DNA of 64,000 nucleotides from contig CM060181.1 of NCBI GenBank assembly GCA_030549775.1, positions 47,374,218-47,438,217 on the forward strand. The letters run 5' to 3'. The stretch's first letter is position 1. The number at the start of each line of letters is the position of its first letter. Shown in pieces: positions 21,780 to 38,330 of this stretch. Under the pieces are notes generated by a model that was given only the letters and a program-made list of their open reading frames with translations, ran no database searches and had not been told where the DNA came from. Origin of the DNA: Tamarix chinensis. Its lineage: Eukaryota > Streptophyta > Magnoliopsida > Caryophyllales > Tamaricaceae. The position numbers and the translations under genes were made by a program.

Positions 21780-23450
21780 TTTAATATACCTAGTTTTAAT
21801 GGAAAAAATGACTTCAATCACTATTATAAATGGAAAATAGATTTGTGTTTGATTGTTATAACTATTAAGATAAGAAAACAATTAAAGGTTGATGTTGTAA
21901 AGTTCACCGATTATGCATATTCCTAGAATTTTAATCTTATAAAGTCTAAAAATAGGAGTGGTGAGCCACCACTTCAAACATGAAATAGATTTAAGTTTGA
22001 TGAGAAAATTTTACCCTAATTACTATTTTAAATGGACCATAGAATTGGTGTTAAGTTTTTATAACTATTCAGATGAGAACAGATATAGGTTGATGTTGTA
22101 GAGTTCACTAATTATGCATATTCCTAGAATTATAATCTTGTGCTATCTAAACATAGGAGCGATGAGAAACCAATTCAAACATGAAATGAGTTTAAATTTG
22201 ATGAGAAAAAGATTGATTCCAAATCATTATTACTGTGAGATATATAAAAGTTGTAAACACTAAATTAAGGGATTATGACATTGTATGATTATTGCAAAGG
22301 CTTGGAGATGGATTTAATTAGGGATATTATAACTAAGGAGGAAGATTCCACAATGGCTAAAACTTTTAGCAAGTTTAGTAGAGACATAGGTGATATGGTT
22401 GAGTCATACCATTATGGTACCCTTGAGGACATGATGAACCTAGTTATTAAGGTGGAAGGTCTATTTAAGATATCTAAATAATACAAGCCACTAAATTTAG
22501 GATTTAAGAGTAATTTTGCGAAGAAATTTGGTGCTATTTAATTTGGGAGTTAGAAACATAACATAAAAAATATATTTTAATAGTCAAAATCTCGAGTCTA
22601 AATTTGGGAATGAGGCAGATAAGGGAAACATAGTTACCGCTAGTAATACTACTAGGCAAGCGAGAACCATGGACATTAAATGTTATAAATGTGGGGGGAC
22701 TAGGGCATATATCCTCATAATTTCCAAACATGTGTGCTATATTTATAAGGGATTATGGTGATATAAAATCTGAATTAGAAAGTGAAAAAATTTAGAATAT
22801 GATGAATTATACAGTACTTCTAATGCTTCTGGTAGTGAAATTGATTTCCCTTTTAATGATAAGTTATATGCATTTCATACAAATTTATATAGTAATAAAT
22901 TGTTTAACCTTAATGAAATTTAGAGAGAAAATATTTTCCATACTAGGTGTCTTATCAGTGGCAAATGCTTTAGTATTTTTATAGATGGTGGAAGTAGTTA
23001 TGTTAATATCGCTAACACTATCTTGATTTCTAAATTGGGTTTACCTACTATTAAGCATCTTAATCATTATATATTGTAATGTATAAAAAAATTAGTAATG
23101 TTAAGTTTAGAAAGTGTCTATAAATTTAAAATCTAGGAAATTAGAGGATTTTTTTATATGTGATATAGCACCTATGCATGTTATTTATGTACTTTTAGGT
23201 AAACAATGGTTATATGATTGAAAAATTGACATATGGTGGGTATAAAAATATCTATACACTTTATAAGAATGATCATAAATTTACCTTATCACCTATTACT
23301 ACTAAGGAGATTTATGAGGTTGAAGTAAGAGTGAATTCTAGTTATGGAGAGATGAATAAGCGTATTAACCTCGTGGATCTAGTGTTAAGGAACCTAAAAG
23401 GTCTTATGGGTTCTATGCTAAGAAGAGGGATGTTGATCATGATTGATTGC
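21780..23450 (+). pseudogene. Element R: decayed Ty3/gypsy gag and protease
   Basis: Remnant of an older Ty3/gypsy element. The gag begins at about 21800 (NGKNDF-type motif) and its best frame is 22275-22481, where MAKTFSKFSRDIGDMVE and TLEDMMNLVIKVE match plant gypsy gag. A zinc-knuckle trace (CYKCGG) lies at about 22681-22700. The protease trace at about 22950-23045 reads FIDGGSSYVN. The D-G-G catalytic triplet is, from memory, typical of this lineage. It is followed by APMHVIYVLLG near 23170. Many stops and frameshifts are present. The RT that should follow is missing; the next piece of R is at 35612. Confidence 0.75.
21816..22215 (+). repeat. ~200-bp tandem duplication inside element R gag
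   Basis: Copy 1 (about 21816-22017) and copy 2 (about 22018-22215) share, in order, ACTATT-TAAATGGA, GGTTGATGTTGTA, GAGTTCAC-type text, TTATGCATATTCCTAGAAT, ATAGGAG and TCAAACATGAAAT. This duplicates part of the capsid-coding region and is not a normal feature of gypsy gag. Confidence 0.75.
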
Positions 23451-23478
23451 TAATATATTTATTTATTTGATGGTATAT

Positions 23479-24430
23479 GAAAACACCCTAGAGGGGGTGA
23501 ATAGTGCAAAATAAAAGATAACGAGAAATTAAAATTTTGCTCAATGATTTATAGAGGTTCAAGGGCACAATGCTCCTATACATCAACTACCAAAATATCT
23601 TCAACATTAGATTTTGAAATGTTCCTTTATTATGTGTTTATGATGATCACTCTTATAGATTTATGAACCTAAAATATCAATAACCTCTCTAAGATTTAAT
23701 TTACATCTTTGCCTCATTAATCTCTCTAAGTTTATAGATCTATAAATCCAAGACCTCTTTAGAAATTCTAGATACACACAACCTCTTGATAATGAGTTTT
23801 GAAGAGTAATGTTGTGTCTACAAATGATTTCTCACAAAATATAGAAATAAAAGTGTATAATTAGTTATGAGGGAAGAAAACAATCTAGATGAATAATTAT
23901 TAAAACCGTAAGAACAATCGAGCTAAATATGAAGAATAAAGTAAGCACTAAAAAAGTTTAATTTGGATTTGAAAATGTGTAATCAAAACTCTCTTTGATA
24001 TTTGTAAGATATTAAAAGGATGATTTTAGAAGATTTTTTGCGTATTCATCAAATATTATTAAATTATAAAAATACTTATTTATAGTACTTAAAATATGAG
24101 ATAATTCAACACTAGTCGTTGAAAGCTATTAGGTGTAAAAAGTATTCCAATGGGTTAAAAAGATTACAAACACACATCTTTTCTACTCAAGTGAGATTAA
24201 TCTTGAGTGAGGTTAGAAGTTTTTCTATAGAGAAATTAGTGTTTTCTCTTTAGAAATCATTTTATCTTAGAGAAGATAAAAAAACTTTCAATTATATGTT
24301 GCATTGAAAATTTCCACAACTTCAAAGTTCTTCCAATTTTTTCGACATTATTATTCTACAAATCAAGCAAAAATATCCTTCATTGTAAAAGATAGTTCAT
24401 CCATTATCTTACACATCACCATTTCTCAAG
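23479..24430. mobile_element. Fragment of an unassigned repeat inserted in element R
   Basis: About 950 bp that does not continue the R reading frame. It starts near GAAAACACCCTAGAGGGGGT, a terminal string that resembles the beginning of some plant copia-type LTRs (recollection, not verified). No coding capacity or second end was found. It abuts the minus-strand LTR at 24436, so it is probably truncated. Confidence 0.4.
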
Positions 24431-24435
24431 ATAGG

Positions 24436-27568
<3,133 letters not shown>

Positions 27569-27585
27569 TCACTACTCCCTTTAGA
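27569..27585 (-). other. Polypurine tract of the minus-strand element
   Basis: Read on minus: AAAGGGAGTAGTGA directly before the LTR start TATGTTACC. It matches the tracts of the other elements (GGGGTAGTAA and GGGGGTAGTGA). Together with the upstream GATGAAGTC string it fixes the orientation and the 3' LTR boundary. Confidence 0.75.
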
Positions 27586-30500
27586 AAGACTTCATCTCTA
27601 GAGTCAATAAGTCAAGGCTCAGGAAGAAGAGAAAAAGGATGTAAGAAAAGGTGATATTAGTGGGGTATTCTACAAGAGGCGACACAACACTAGCATTTTC
27701 TATCCCTTTAAAAGATAGAGAATCTTGAAACCTACACACCTGTGCTGAAAATCTTAGGATGCGACTCATGCATATCCTTCTTGATCTCCCAGAACACTTC
27801 CTATGCTCCACGATGGCTCCAAAGAATATTCATGATTGATACTTAACTCATCTAGGTCTTTCATATCTTGGTGTCAAGAATCTACAAGGGTACCTTCTCA
27901 TATGTCAATGAGTCGTCAAGCTTGATATCATTAAGTCTAATATGTGACTTAATTTCTTAATTGTGAGATGTAGAAAACATTATGAACTCAGGATAACTCT
28001 AGTGAAAGTGCCAAGAGGTATACAACCTCATTTATCTTATCAAGAATCTTATAAGAAATAGTATATCTCATGCTCACCCTACCCTTTTGACTAAATCTCT
28101 GCACTCCTTTAGTGGGTAGGACCCTCACTAGAACTTTGCCCCCCATTTGAAATTCATCACTATAACACCTCTGATTTGCATTGCTCTTCTATCTACTTTG
28201 AGTTACCCTCATCATGTCTTGAGTCAATCGAACCTGGAAAGCCATCTCCTCAATTATCTCCAGTCCAAGAGCAACTATCTCAATGATGTTGCTCTAACAT
28301 AAAGGTGTCTAATATTTGTGTCCATATAGTGCCTCAACAAGTGCCATTCCTATATGAGTGTGATAACTATTATTGTACGAGAACTTAACTGAGTATATAT
28401 GATTCTCCCAATAGCATTAGAAGTCTAAAATTTAAGTTCGTATCATGTCCTCGAGTGTCAAAATCTTCCTCTTAGTCTTCCCTTCTATAGCTGGGTGAAA
28501 TGTACTACTCGAGAAAGGAATCTTGAACCCTGATTGGAGACATTGTCGGTAGGTGTACCAAGCCTGCTCAATGCTAACCTCATGTAAGCATTGACTAAAT
28601 TGTCCATACTTCAAATCAACTTCATTGGTACAAACAATGTTGACTTAATCAACCTATCAACGATGAACTAGATCATATCACACCCGTTGCGAGTCCTCAT
28701 TATCCCACTAAAAAAATTCATCAAGATGGAGTCCCACTTCCACCTTGGAACATCTAAAGATTGGACCAACCCTTTAAGTCACTGATGCTTGATCTTAACC
28801 TTCTGACAAGTCAAACACCTCATCAAAAACTCCACTACCTGTCACTACATTCAAGGCCACTAATAGATCCTCTTGAGTACAGTGACCTTGTTCTAAAATC
28901 GGGGGCTTCATATTAGTGCAACTCTATGATACACACCGATGACTCCTCCGGTGGATGCTACCATATTTATGGATATGAAAACTCTCAACTTGCCCATCCT
29001 ATATTTTCTACCTAATCCTCTTGATTTTAACATCCCCAAGTTGTCATGCTTGAATTTCATCAATCACAGTTGGTGTAATCATAAATCACTTATTCATACC
29101 TCCAAATCACCCTATTGGATCAAATTTATCCCCATCTCACTAAGCTCTTCAAGCTACCGATTGGCCACCACATAAGAATTCAAGGAGCATAATGTCTTCC
29201 TACTTAAGGCATCTACAACAATGTTGGCCTTACTCTTATGGTAGATTAACTCAATATCACAGTCCTTCACTAACTCTACCCATCTCTTCTACTTCATATT
29301 CAACTCCTTTTGAGTGAATATATACTTGAGGCTCTTATGGTTGATAAATAATCTACAGTGTGTCATATATAGACATTGTCTCCATCTTTAGTGTAAAGAT
29401 GATCGTAGATAACTCCAAATCATGTATTGGGTATTTCTACTCATGTTGCTTCAATTGACAAGAATCATAAGACACTACTTTACCATGCTACATCAATACA
29501 CAACCTAATCTATGCTTCAACACATAACTGTAGACCTCAAACCCATATGATCCCAATGGTAGAGACAAAAGGTGTTGTTGTTAGATGCCGCTTCAACTCT
29601 TGAAATGCCCCCTTACATGCATCATTCCATTGAAATTTGGTACTATTCTTTAGAAATTTCATTAAGGGACAAGCAATCTTTGAGAATTTATGAACTGAAC
29701 GCCTACAATACCTAACCAAACCAAAAAAAAAACTATAAATCTTAGAAACACTAGCGAGTGCCTTCAATCTGTGACTACTGAAATATTCACCGAATCTATG
29801 AAGATGACTCCTGGTGAAATGACATAACACAAAAATTCAACCTCCTAAATCCATAACTCATATATAGAAATCTTTTCATACAACCAATGCTCTCTAAGGA
29901 GTTACACTATAGTGCAAAAGGTAATGCTCATGTTCCTCTCCACTCTAAGAGTATACCAAAATGTCGTATATGAAAACTACCACAAAGTAATCAAGGAATG
30001 TCTAAAATATCCTCATCATTAAGTATGTAAATATGGTAGGCGCATTAGTGAGCCCAAAAGACATCACCATGAACTCATAATGCCCATATCGTATCCTAAA
30101 GGCCATTTTCATGATGTCTTCGATGGGGATGCTTAGTTAATAATATCTTAACTTCAAGTCAATATTCAAGAAGATTAAAGCACCCCTAAGCTGATCAAAT
30201 AAGCCATCAATCCTTGGCAGTGAATAATGGTTCTTCACCATCAATTGGTTTGAACCCCGATAATCTATACACAAGCGAAGACTCCCATCCTTCTTATTCA
30301 TGAGGAGAATCAATGCTCCCCATGGAGACACACTCAGGAAAATGTACTCGTAAGGCACTAGCTTCTCTTGCTATGACTTCAAACCCTATACTGGCTCTAT
30401 CTAGTAAGGTGTATTCAGAACTAGCTTAGCTCCTAGTACCATATCAATGGTGAAGTCTACTTTATGTTTCATTAGCAAACACATCATAAAACTCTTAAAT

Positions 30501-32200
30501 GGCTAAAATTTCTTCCAATGCTGACACCTCCTTTTTCAACTCTTGAACATGACACATATACATGGGGTAATCTATTTACACCAACAAATAAAGCATATGG
30601 GAAGATACGAGCTTAGTTGTAGGCCTAGGCTTGATTCTCTTATAAGAGACCCTAACACCATGAGGTACCTACAACACTACTCGCTCTTGTGCATGGTCTA
30701 TCGCTGCTTAGTATATCTCCAACATTTCAATCCTTAGGATGCCATCAAATTTATATAGGTTAATCTCAACCAAGTCTACTTGAAATTCTACATCGCCTAT
30801 ATTTAAGGCCACGTCCAAGTATATCATAATGCAATGCAATATATCCCTAAAAGGAAACATCATAGATATAGATACATTAGCATATGGAGACAAGGTAACT
30901 CTAGCAATAAAAGTAGCAAATACAAACAAAAGGAATGTTCCAAATCAAATAGCACATACATTGGTAATGAGGCGATGAAAAACGTACTGGTAACCACATC
31001 TAACTATTGATTAGCCTCTGTTTGGTTGATGGCATTTAGCTGCTTGTCCAACTGTGATCCCTTATATCCTCCACAATACCCTCCAAAACCTTGGTTCTAT
31101 CCTCCTCCCTAGGAAAATGGGTGAGGCCTTTGTGGTCTCCCCTTAACCTCCCTAGAATGTACACCAATTAAGGTAGGTGCCCTCTATTGTTGCTGCTATG
31201 GCTGGTAGGTCTGCTACTGATAGGCCCGATGCTAGAATTGACCATACTAACTTTATCACTCAAATAATAGGTGGCCCAACTAACCACATGTCCTATACTA
31301 AATATTAGTGCCCTACATTCTTACCTCGAATGATCGCGACCATATAAATGACAAATAAAGCCTCTCAATTATTCCACAGGTCTACTCTATCCACCAGTCT
31401 AACCCTAGTGCTAAAATTGATGACCCTGAGGCTGAAACTAATCCCTCTACTAGAACCCCAAAGGTCCACTATAGTGGAATGGAATCCTAATACTAAACCA
31501 TCATAGAAAGAATACATGTCTTCTCATATAACATGGCTAATTCTTGGAAATCCAAGATAGCCATCATCCTCCAGATGATAAAATGGAGTCCCTGCTCAAA
31601 CTGATATATAACAATTGACTAACTAGCTACTATATCCCATGTGAACATCAAAAGCTCCGTGAATTGAGCGTGATGCTTCTGCATTATTATGTTTCCTTGG
31701 GTTAATTGCATAAAGTCCTTTAGCTTATATTTCTTAAGGATCTTTAGATAAAACTTAGTGTGGATCACTATATTGAAGCCCTCTCAGGATATCAATGGTC
31801 TTCCTTTCACATAATGACCTACCCACCAGGTGTCTGCAATTTCTCAAAGAAAGAAGGCTATTATGCTCAATCGACCGCTTCATATGACTTGTCCATGTCT
31901 CAAATCAATTGCTCCAGGATGAATTATTCATTGTTGCTGATGTAGATTGATGGTTGATGTCATCTAACCATCTATAGCCAATCCTCCCTAATACCTTCCT
32001 ATGGGTAATGTAGAGGTGGTAGCTGCAACTGAGGCTAATAACTAAGTGGTGGACGACTGATAAACTCAATGAAGGATTCAAAAGTCTCCTTTAAATGGTC
32101 AACGTGACCCTTTAGGGCTATGGTGAGCTAGCTGTAAGATTAAAAAATATGTTAGGGTAAATATTCCTAGATTACTAACATATTTTACACATAAGAATAT
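27586..32200 (-). pseudogene. Decayed gag-pol of the minus-strand Ty3/gypsy element
   Basis: Domains read on minus from high to low coordinates: gag about 32100-31000 (trace of a CG-x-LGH knuckle near 31290), protease about 30930-30700, RT about 30400-29870 ([38 protein letters not shown]; the active-site box reads FIYDIL, with one Asp replaced by Tyr), RT/RNase H connection 29830-29537 (SKIACPL, KFQWNDACKGAFQELK), integrase about 29000-28430 (STFHPAIEGK, ILTLEDMIR) and a chromodomain-type end near 27815-27745 (KKDMHESHP). Stops and frameshifts are frequent; no intact product is possible. Confidence 0.8.
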
Positions 32201-32359
32201 TCATATGCCACCTAGACTACCCGTTCTCTATTCCTCATAAATTAATCCAAATTTTCAAAGAATTGAGTTTTTCAAAGTATAAAATAAACCGCTAAAATTA
32301 GATAAGGGATCATTTGAAAACTTAATTTTTGAAAGCAAAACACAATGATCAAAACCAAA

Positions 32360-32372
32360 GCTCTAATACCAA
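32360..32372 (-). other. Primer-binding site of the minus-strand element
   Basis: Read on minus, TTGGTATTAGAGC follows the LTR end by two bases. This is one mismatch from TTGGTATCAGAGC, the initiator tRNA-Met primer-binding site typical of plant LTR retrotransposons. It marks the 5' LTR and shows the element is not a solo LTR. Confidence 0.8.
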
Positions 32373-32374
32373 CT

Positions 32375-35300
32375 TATAATACCCCAATTTTTACTACTTA
32401 TTTTTTTTAATGGAAGTGTAATATCAAAATAGTTGGGTCTTACTACCATAATTGACATAAGTCTAGCTTACCATACCATCCTTTAATCAATTACAAGGGA
32501 AAAAGATTAGAACATAAAAATATGATAAATAGAATATGAGATAACCATCATAAATGTAAATATAAATTTGGAGATTAACTTCGAATACAATATCAAAATA
32601 CATAAGAAGGGATATATTGGATACTAAGAGTCCCAAAAGGTATCCAAACCAAAAGTGAGTAACCGGATAACATAACTTTAAGCCCAACCTTGATACAAAT
32701 GAGTCACTCCTACTCATACAAAGCATCATAAGAAGAAAAGTCATCGAATGGGTCCTCATCAACCTGCACAAAAAAACATCTGGGCCCTTTGCTCGTAAGA
32801 ATGAGCAACACCTATAAAAATAATTATCAGTACACTACATATTGAGTAGGGTAACCATACAGCCGAAACAAGGTTACATAGAATTACATAAATTCAAATT
32901 AGAGAATAATCATACATGTATGCTAACATAAAGTAATGCAAGGTAAATAATCATTCTAGAGATCATTATTAGATATAAACACAACCCATTATTATATTTA
33001 TATTGAGTTCAGCGACCCCACTATTCTTAATCCAGTGGAACGAGATGAAGCACCTCTTAGGGAAAAACATAGCTAAGCCACTATTAATATTTAGTGAAAT
33101 GGACCCAATATATACCAAATCAATACACTCCTAAAAAATATTTTTAAACCAGTGGAATGGTCTAAATTACCTCTTAGGGTAAAACGCTCTAGAGCTACTA
33201 TTATCATCTGGTGGAACGGACAAAAAGCTTCTATCCTGACTATCGTAATCTTTTACTGTAAGTGATTAATATCTTATTCATTAGTTAATTATCTCAAAAT
33301 TATATTTTCATTCACATTGAGTTTAGGGTCCCAGTATTCTTAATCTTATGGAACATACCAATACACTTCTCAGGACAGAATGCTCCTAAGCCACTGTCAT
33401 CGTTCAGTGGAACAGACACATAATACCTCAACCTAACATACATGATCTCTTACTTTAAGGAATTAATGTCTTATAATTTATTTTTTGATATCAAGATCAT
33501 CGTATAAGACTCATATAGACACGCATAACATATAATTAAAAACATGTAAGGCAGAACCACATTGTTATTCCCTAAGAAACCCTAATTTCATATTATAAAC
33601 ATAACTCCTTCCACATTACTCATTTTACCACCATTTTTATCATACCATACTCAAATATTATTATTATCAATAATTTGAAAATCAATGTCTAACTTGAATG
33701 TCTTACACATGTGATAATGACCCTATCTCTAAAGTTATTATTCACAATACTTACAAAACCCGTATTTCACAAGTTAGATATAACTTCTCCCATAAGACTT
33801 ATATAATCACCAAATTGAACATAAGTTCCTAAAATTTTAATATTAACAACATATACAAAAATCAATGCTAAATATAATGTCATATGCATGCCATAATGGC
33901 ACTACCTCTAGGGCTACTATTCTTAATTTAATCCATTTCCTCATTTTTTTTGTAGTTAGGCTATTTATAATCAATCCAAACATTACGCATGATTTTATTA
34001 GAATATTTTAAACCATTTAACACATTAAAATATCAAAATTTATATATTTAACCAAAATTATCAAAATACCCTTAAGGATGCCAAAATACCTAGATTTCAG
34101 AAAAAAACAAACAAACATATGTGTCTGATATCCTTATTTTCCTATCCTCAATTTATTACTTCACCATAAATTTTAACTATAATCATTTCCCAAAAATAAT
34201 ACTTTATCAAATACACATTACAATACCATATATCACACTATTTCATTTAGGGTTTATAAGTATAAAACTTATTGTAACGATATCGTATAAGCACATGCTT
34301 TCTTATCTTAATCTCTTTCCATCATATGATACCACATAATCACAACATAATAGTAACAACATGACATGAACAACATAATAATAAAATCATGATAATACAA
34401 AATAATCATACATAAAATTTAGTATAAACCCTAACCATAACTTGTATCCTTACCAAAAAGACATTAGTCTCTAAGCACATATAAGCCTAACTTGCCTCCT
34501 TTGAGACCACCAAAAAATAACTTGAGAAATAAGATCACTATACAATTAGAAATTAAGAGTAAAACTAATTAAAATTCAAGGAAAAGAGGGTGGATAAAGG
34601 AGAAAAGCTGAAGTAATATGGTACGGGACAACGTGTGACACAAATAGAGTTATTGTAGGAGGAAGTAGCGCAATAATGGAGGAGTGGTGTGAGGAAATCA
34701 CATAGATAGGGTGTTGCAATGTGAGGTAAACAAGTTGGGGAGGGGGAGAGGGAATCATGAATACCACACATTTGTGGGGTGCTGGTAGTGTGAAGTTATG
34801 GTATTTTGGTGGATGGTGCAATATGAGGTTGGGGTGTAATGTGGGGTGGTACAGCGTGAGTTTGTGATGTTGGATGATCAATGTGAGATTTTCATGCCGA
34901 TATGAGAAGGAAACATGAGATGCTATGGTTAATTCATAGCATGAGGTGACAAATAATTTGTTGAGCTTCACTGAAGAGCATGGAAGAAGGATGACATACG
35001 ATGTATAGGGAAGTTGAGGAGAGGACGAAGAAATTTGGGGAGAGGTTGGTGAGGCATTAAAAGAGGTAAGGAGAGAGAGTGTAGGGTAATATAGAGAAAA
35101 TATGTGATGTGAATGGTGAGGCATGATAGAGAATGTAAGGTAGGGGATGTTGGCACAAAGGAGAGGTTTAGAATATTTTGGAGCAAATGTTTTAAAGGAC
35201 AAATGCCATGTGTTGAGGGAGGGAATGGTGGTGATGATAAATTTGGGATAGGAAGGTTATAGGGGTGGAAGCTTGACTGAAGGAAAATGGTCAAGGAGGA

Positions 35301-35611
35301 GGAAAACACACAGGAATAAGAGGAATAAGAAATAGACTGGGAGAAGAAATGGAAAAAGGAAAAGGAAAAGGAAAAATAAATTTAGAGCTAAGATTAGAAT
35401 TAGGTTTAAATTTTTAGATTAGAAAATTTGGGTAATATTAAATTAGTAATAATCTAGAGTTACATTAAGATAAAAATATTAATGACCCAAAATAAAGATT
35501 AGGATTAGGTTTAGATTTCGGATCAAAAAATTAGAGTAAGGTAAAAATATTAGGATTATGCCAAATTATTATTACTCTAAATTAAGATTAGATAAATTTT
35601 GGTGCATTATA
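32375..35611 (-). repeat. 5' LTR of the minus-strand element
   Basis: 3237 bp, starting on + as TATAATACCCC (from a TGTAATACCCC-type terminus) and ending GGTGCATTATA. On minus it carries the CT-rich U3 block (about 35370-34570), a donor-like TTTTTG/GTAAGG at 34454/34453, the hairpin cassette at about 32855-32782 and a strong acceptor-like TTTTTTTGTGCAGG ending at 32764. The degenerate frames 34565-35309 on minus are low-complexity and not genes. Confidence 0.8.
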
Positions 35612-36370
35612 TTAGGAGTTTTCATGGGTTGTGTTTACTTTACAGGAGGCTTATACGAAACTTTAGCACTATAGCTAGGTCAAAAAGGATAAATTAATAG
35701 ATGCTCCTATATTGGTTTTTCTTGATTTTAGATTCTTTTTAAGTTGGACTATGATGCCTCAAGAGTTAGCATAGGTGCTTTCCTTTCTCAAGAAGGTAAA
35801 CTTATAACATAATTTAGTGTGAAGCTAGGTAATAGTGTTATAACATAGTCTGCATGTATAGAAAAAAAAGGACTTATTTTCTTTGACGAGAGCTATAAAA
35901 GCTTGATGACACTATTAGTGGCCTAAAATTTTTATTATACACAGTGACCAAGAGCCAATGAAATACTTAAAGAGTCAATCTAGGTTGAATATAAGCCAAC
36001 CTAAGTGGGTTGAATTCATAGAATATTTTCCTCATGGATTTAATTTTAAAATGGAAGGTAATAATGTAGTAGCATATGCTTTATCTAAATGTTATGCTTT
36101 TTTCAAATACCATTTATGTAAATATGTTGGGATTTTCACACATTAAGACATTGTATGATAATGGTCCTAGTTTTAAGGAATTATATGTGAGTTGTAGTAT
36201 TTTTGCTAATGGTAAGTACTAACTCTTTGATGGGTATTTGGAGACTAGTTTACATGTGCCAAATTGTTCTTATTAGGATCTATTGATCTAAGAAGCCTAT
36301 AGTGATGGATTGATGGCTCTATTTTGGTAACAAAAGACCTTAAGTATATTAAATTATCACTTATATTGTC
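35612..36370 (+). pseudogene. Element R: end of RT, RNase H and start of integrase
   Basis: Right after the minus element the text reads RSFHGLCLLYRRLIRNFSTIA, the C-terminal RT motif of plant gypsy elements. RNase H traces follow: DAPILVFLDF, then QPKWVEFIEYFPHGFNFKMEGNNVVAYALSK at about 35990-36090. The integrase N-terminal region follows at about 36220-36350 (LFDGYLETSLHVPNCS, DGLMALFW). Multiple stops are present. It belongs with 21780-23450 and 39684-40060 as one element. Confidence 0.75.
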
Positions 36371-37195
36371 CACATATATAACACCCCCAATTTATGAACT
36401 AGAAAATTACGTTTACAACACAATGCGGAAGCGTTTAAAAGCAAAACTAGGGAATTTTACCAGTATATCAACCATGAGAGAGGTGCGGTCATCACCTAAC
36501 CTATGCTTGATGCATGGAAAAATGGAATAACACACAAAAAGATGCATGATCATAATATTAATACAAAAATATTATGATAACAAAGATTAGAACAATAATA
36601 TACATCAAAAGAGTATGCGAGTTTACAAAATCCAAATATAGGAAATCAAGCCAAGAGTTTAAATAACCGAAAGAACAAAAACTTCCCAATATAGTGGGCA
36701 AAACACCTCTAGCCCGTTAGGCTAACTCTTACGCATAAATATAAATCTTGAGCCCCAAGAAATGGTCAGCTATTGACCCACATCATCATCCTCAGTATAC
36801 TCTAACTGAGAATCATACCCCTATAAATCGTCCTTTACTCCTCGGACCAAAATCTAGATCATCACGGTGGCAACACAAGTGCAGTATCAATATGTTGAAG
36901 TACTAGTAAAACATACTACCTAAAACATGGTAAAGCTCATGCAACACATTGAAGTCAATTCATTGCATGGTGATAATAATACCAATATAAAATTAACACT
37001 CAAGCTCTTGGTAGTAATACAACAAGGCATGTTTGCATGGAAATTATGGAAGAATAGTAATATGGTAAATACATCACAATCTACAAAAGGTAAACCATAT
37101 TATAAATATTCCTTTAGTGATCACATAATTTTTAGTTATTAAGATAATTCATTCGACCACACCCATTTCTTCAACAAAATTTATGGCACTAAATA

Positions 37196-37390
37196 AACAC
37201 AATGGGATACAACACCCACCACATAGGGTTAAGATACATCGAAGTAGATTTTCTTTGAGGATACCACGCCCACCACACAGAGAGTGCACCCACCACGAGG
37301 GTTAACAAAAATTGGGATACTACACCCACCACACATGATCAAAGTACATCAAGGGAATTTTATTGGGATACCTCACCCACCACACCTTGA
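37196..37390. repeat. Degenerate repeats of GGATAC-ACACCCACCACA
   Basis: Four to five copies of GGATAC(AA/CT)CACCCACCACAC separated by 25-50 bases of variable sequence. An inverse-orientation counterpart (GGTGGGTGTGGCATCCC) is in the family B 3' LTR at about 62812-62830. It is probably the family B equivalent of the fast-changing array seen in family A LTRs. Confidence 0.6.
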
Positions 37391-37959
37391 ATACCAAACT
37401 TGCCTAAGTAATGAATAATATGAAGTGCTAGAGGGCTTGTATTGGGACACCTTACTGACTCGAGATGGACAGCGATGTCATGCCAACCTACCACAATATA
37501 ATCCTACCCTCAAATATATGTGCATACCCCCTACCAACCACAACTCGGTAAAGAAGAGAGTAGGTACTTAGTGAAAATATAAACTACAAGACAACCTACC
37601 CACTAAATCCCAATCAGCTACCCTGAGATTCAAAGAAAAAGGCTTGAATGAAATCTTATTCTATATTTATTAGTTACCAAGTGATATCACAAATCACATA
37701 TTAATTCCATAGATAACCAATTGGGTGTTTTCAAGTAATAACACAAACACATTACAAAGAATATAAGCCACCAATTGGGTGCTTAGAGATGGTACCAAAC
37801 TTAACCAATTCAATTCCCAAATATCATTATTACAATTCTTATTAATTCTAGGTTAAACATGCTTGTAATTATAATTTAAATTTTATAATTACATGGAGGT
37901 ATTAAAATAAAATTCCTAAAAGAAGAACAACAACTAACAACAAACTAGGTGGAATATAG

Positions 37960-38330
37960 TTGGACTGGTCGATCAATCCCTGGGACCAGTTGACTGGTCT
38001 GGTCATACTAAACTTGAACCAAAAATAAAACTAGTGGACCAGTTGACTGGTTGATCTCACTAATTAAATATTCATAGGAAACCATTCAATGGGTTTGGTC
38101 CAACCAGTCAATGGGTCTAAGCATAGACCATACCACTTTGGTCATATGGTCACCAGTTGATGGGTTTGAAAAACCAATCAACTACTCATTGGGGCTAGTC
38201 GAATGGTTTGCATCAAACTAATCAACAAATTTCGCAACTAGTAGATCAAAATTTTCAAACCATGTGACTATTCACACAACCAATGATTGGGTTAAACGAA
38301 ATGATTGACTGGTCTAGGTAAAATAACACC
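37960..38330. repeat. Clustered CCAGTTGACTGGT palindromic motifs
   Basis: At least ten variants of ACCAGTTGACTGGT or its half CAACTGGTC occur in about 370 bp. Related motifs appear at 39475-39560, at 57665-57710 and at 61910-62150 in the other family B LTR. Each full motif is self-complementary (ACCAGT...ACTGGT). The function is unknown. Confidence 0.65.

Noticed and set aside
34565..35309. Overlapping minus-strand frames up to 208 codons
   Set aside because: They lie in the CT-rich U3 of the minus element's 5' LTR, are rich in Ser, Pro, Leu and His, and have no homologous frame kept in the 3' LTR.
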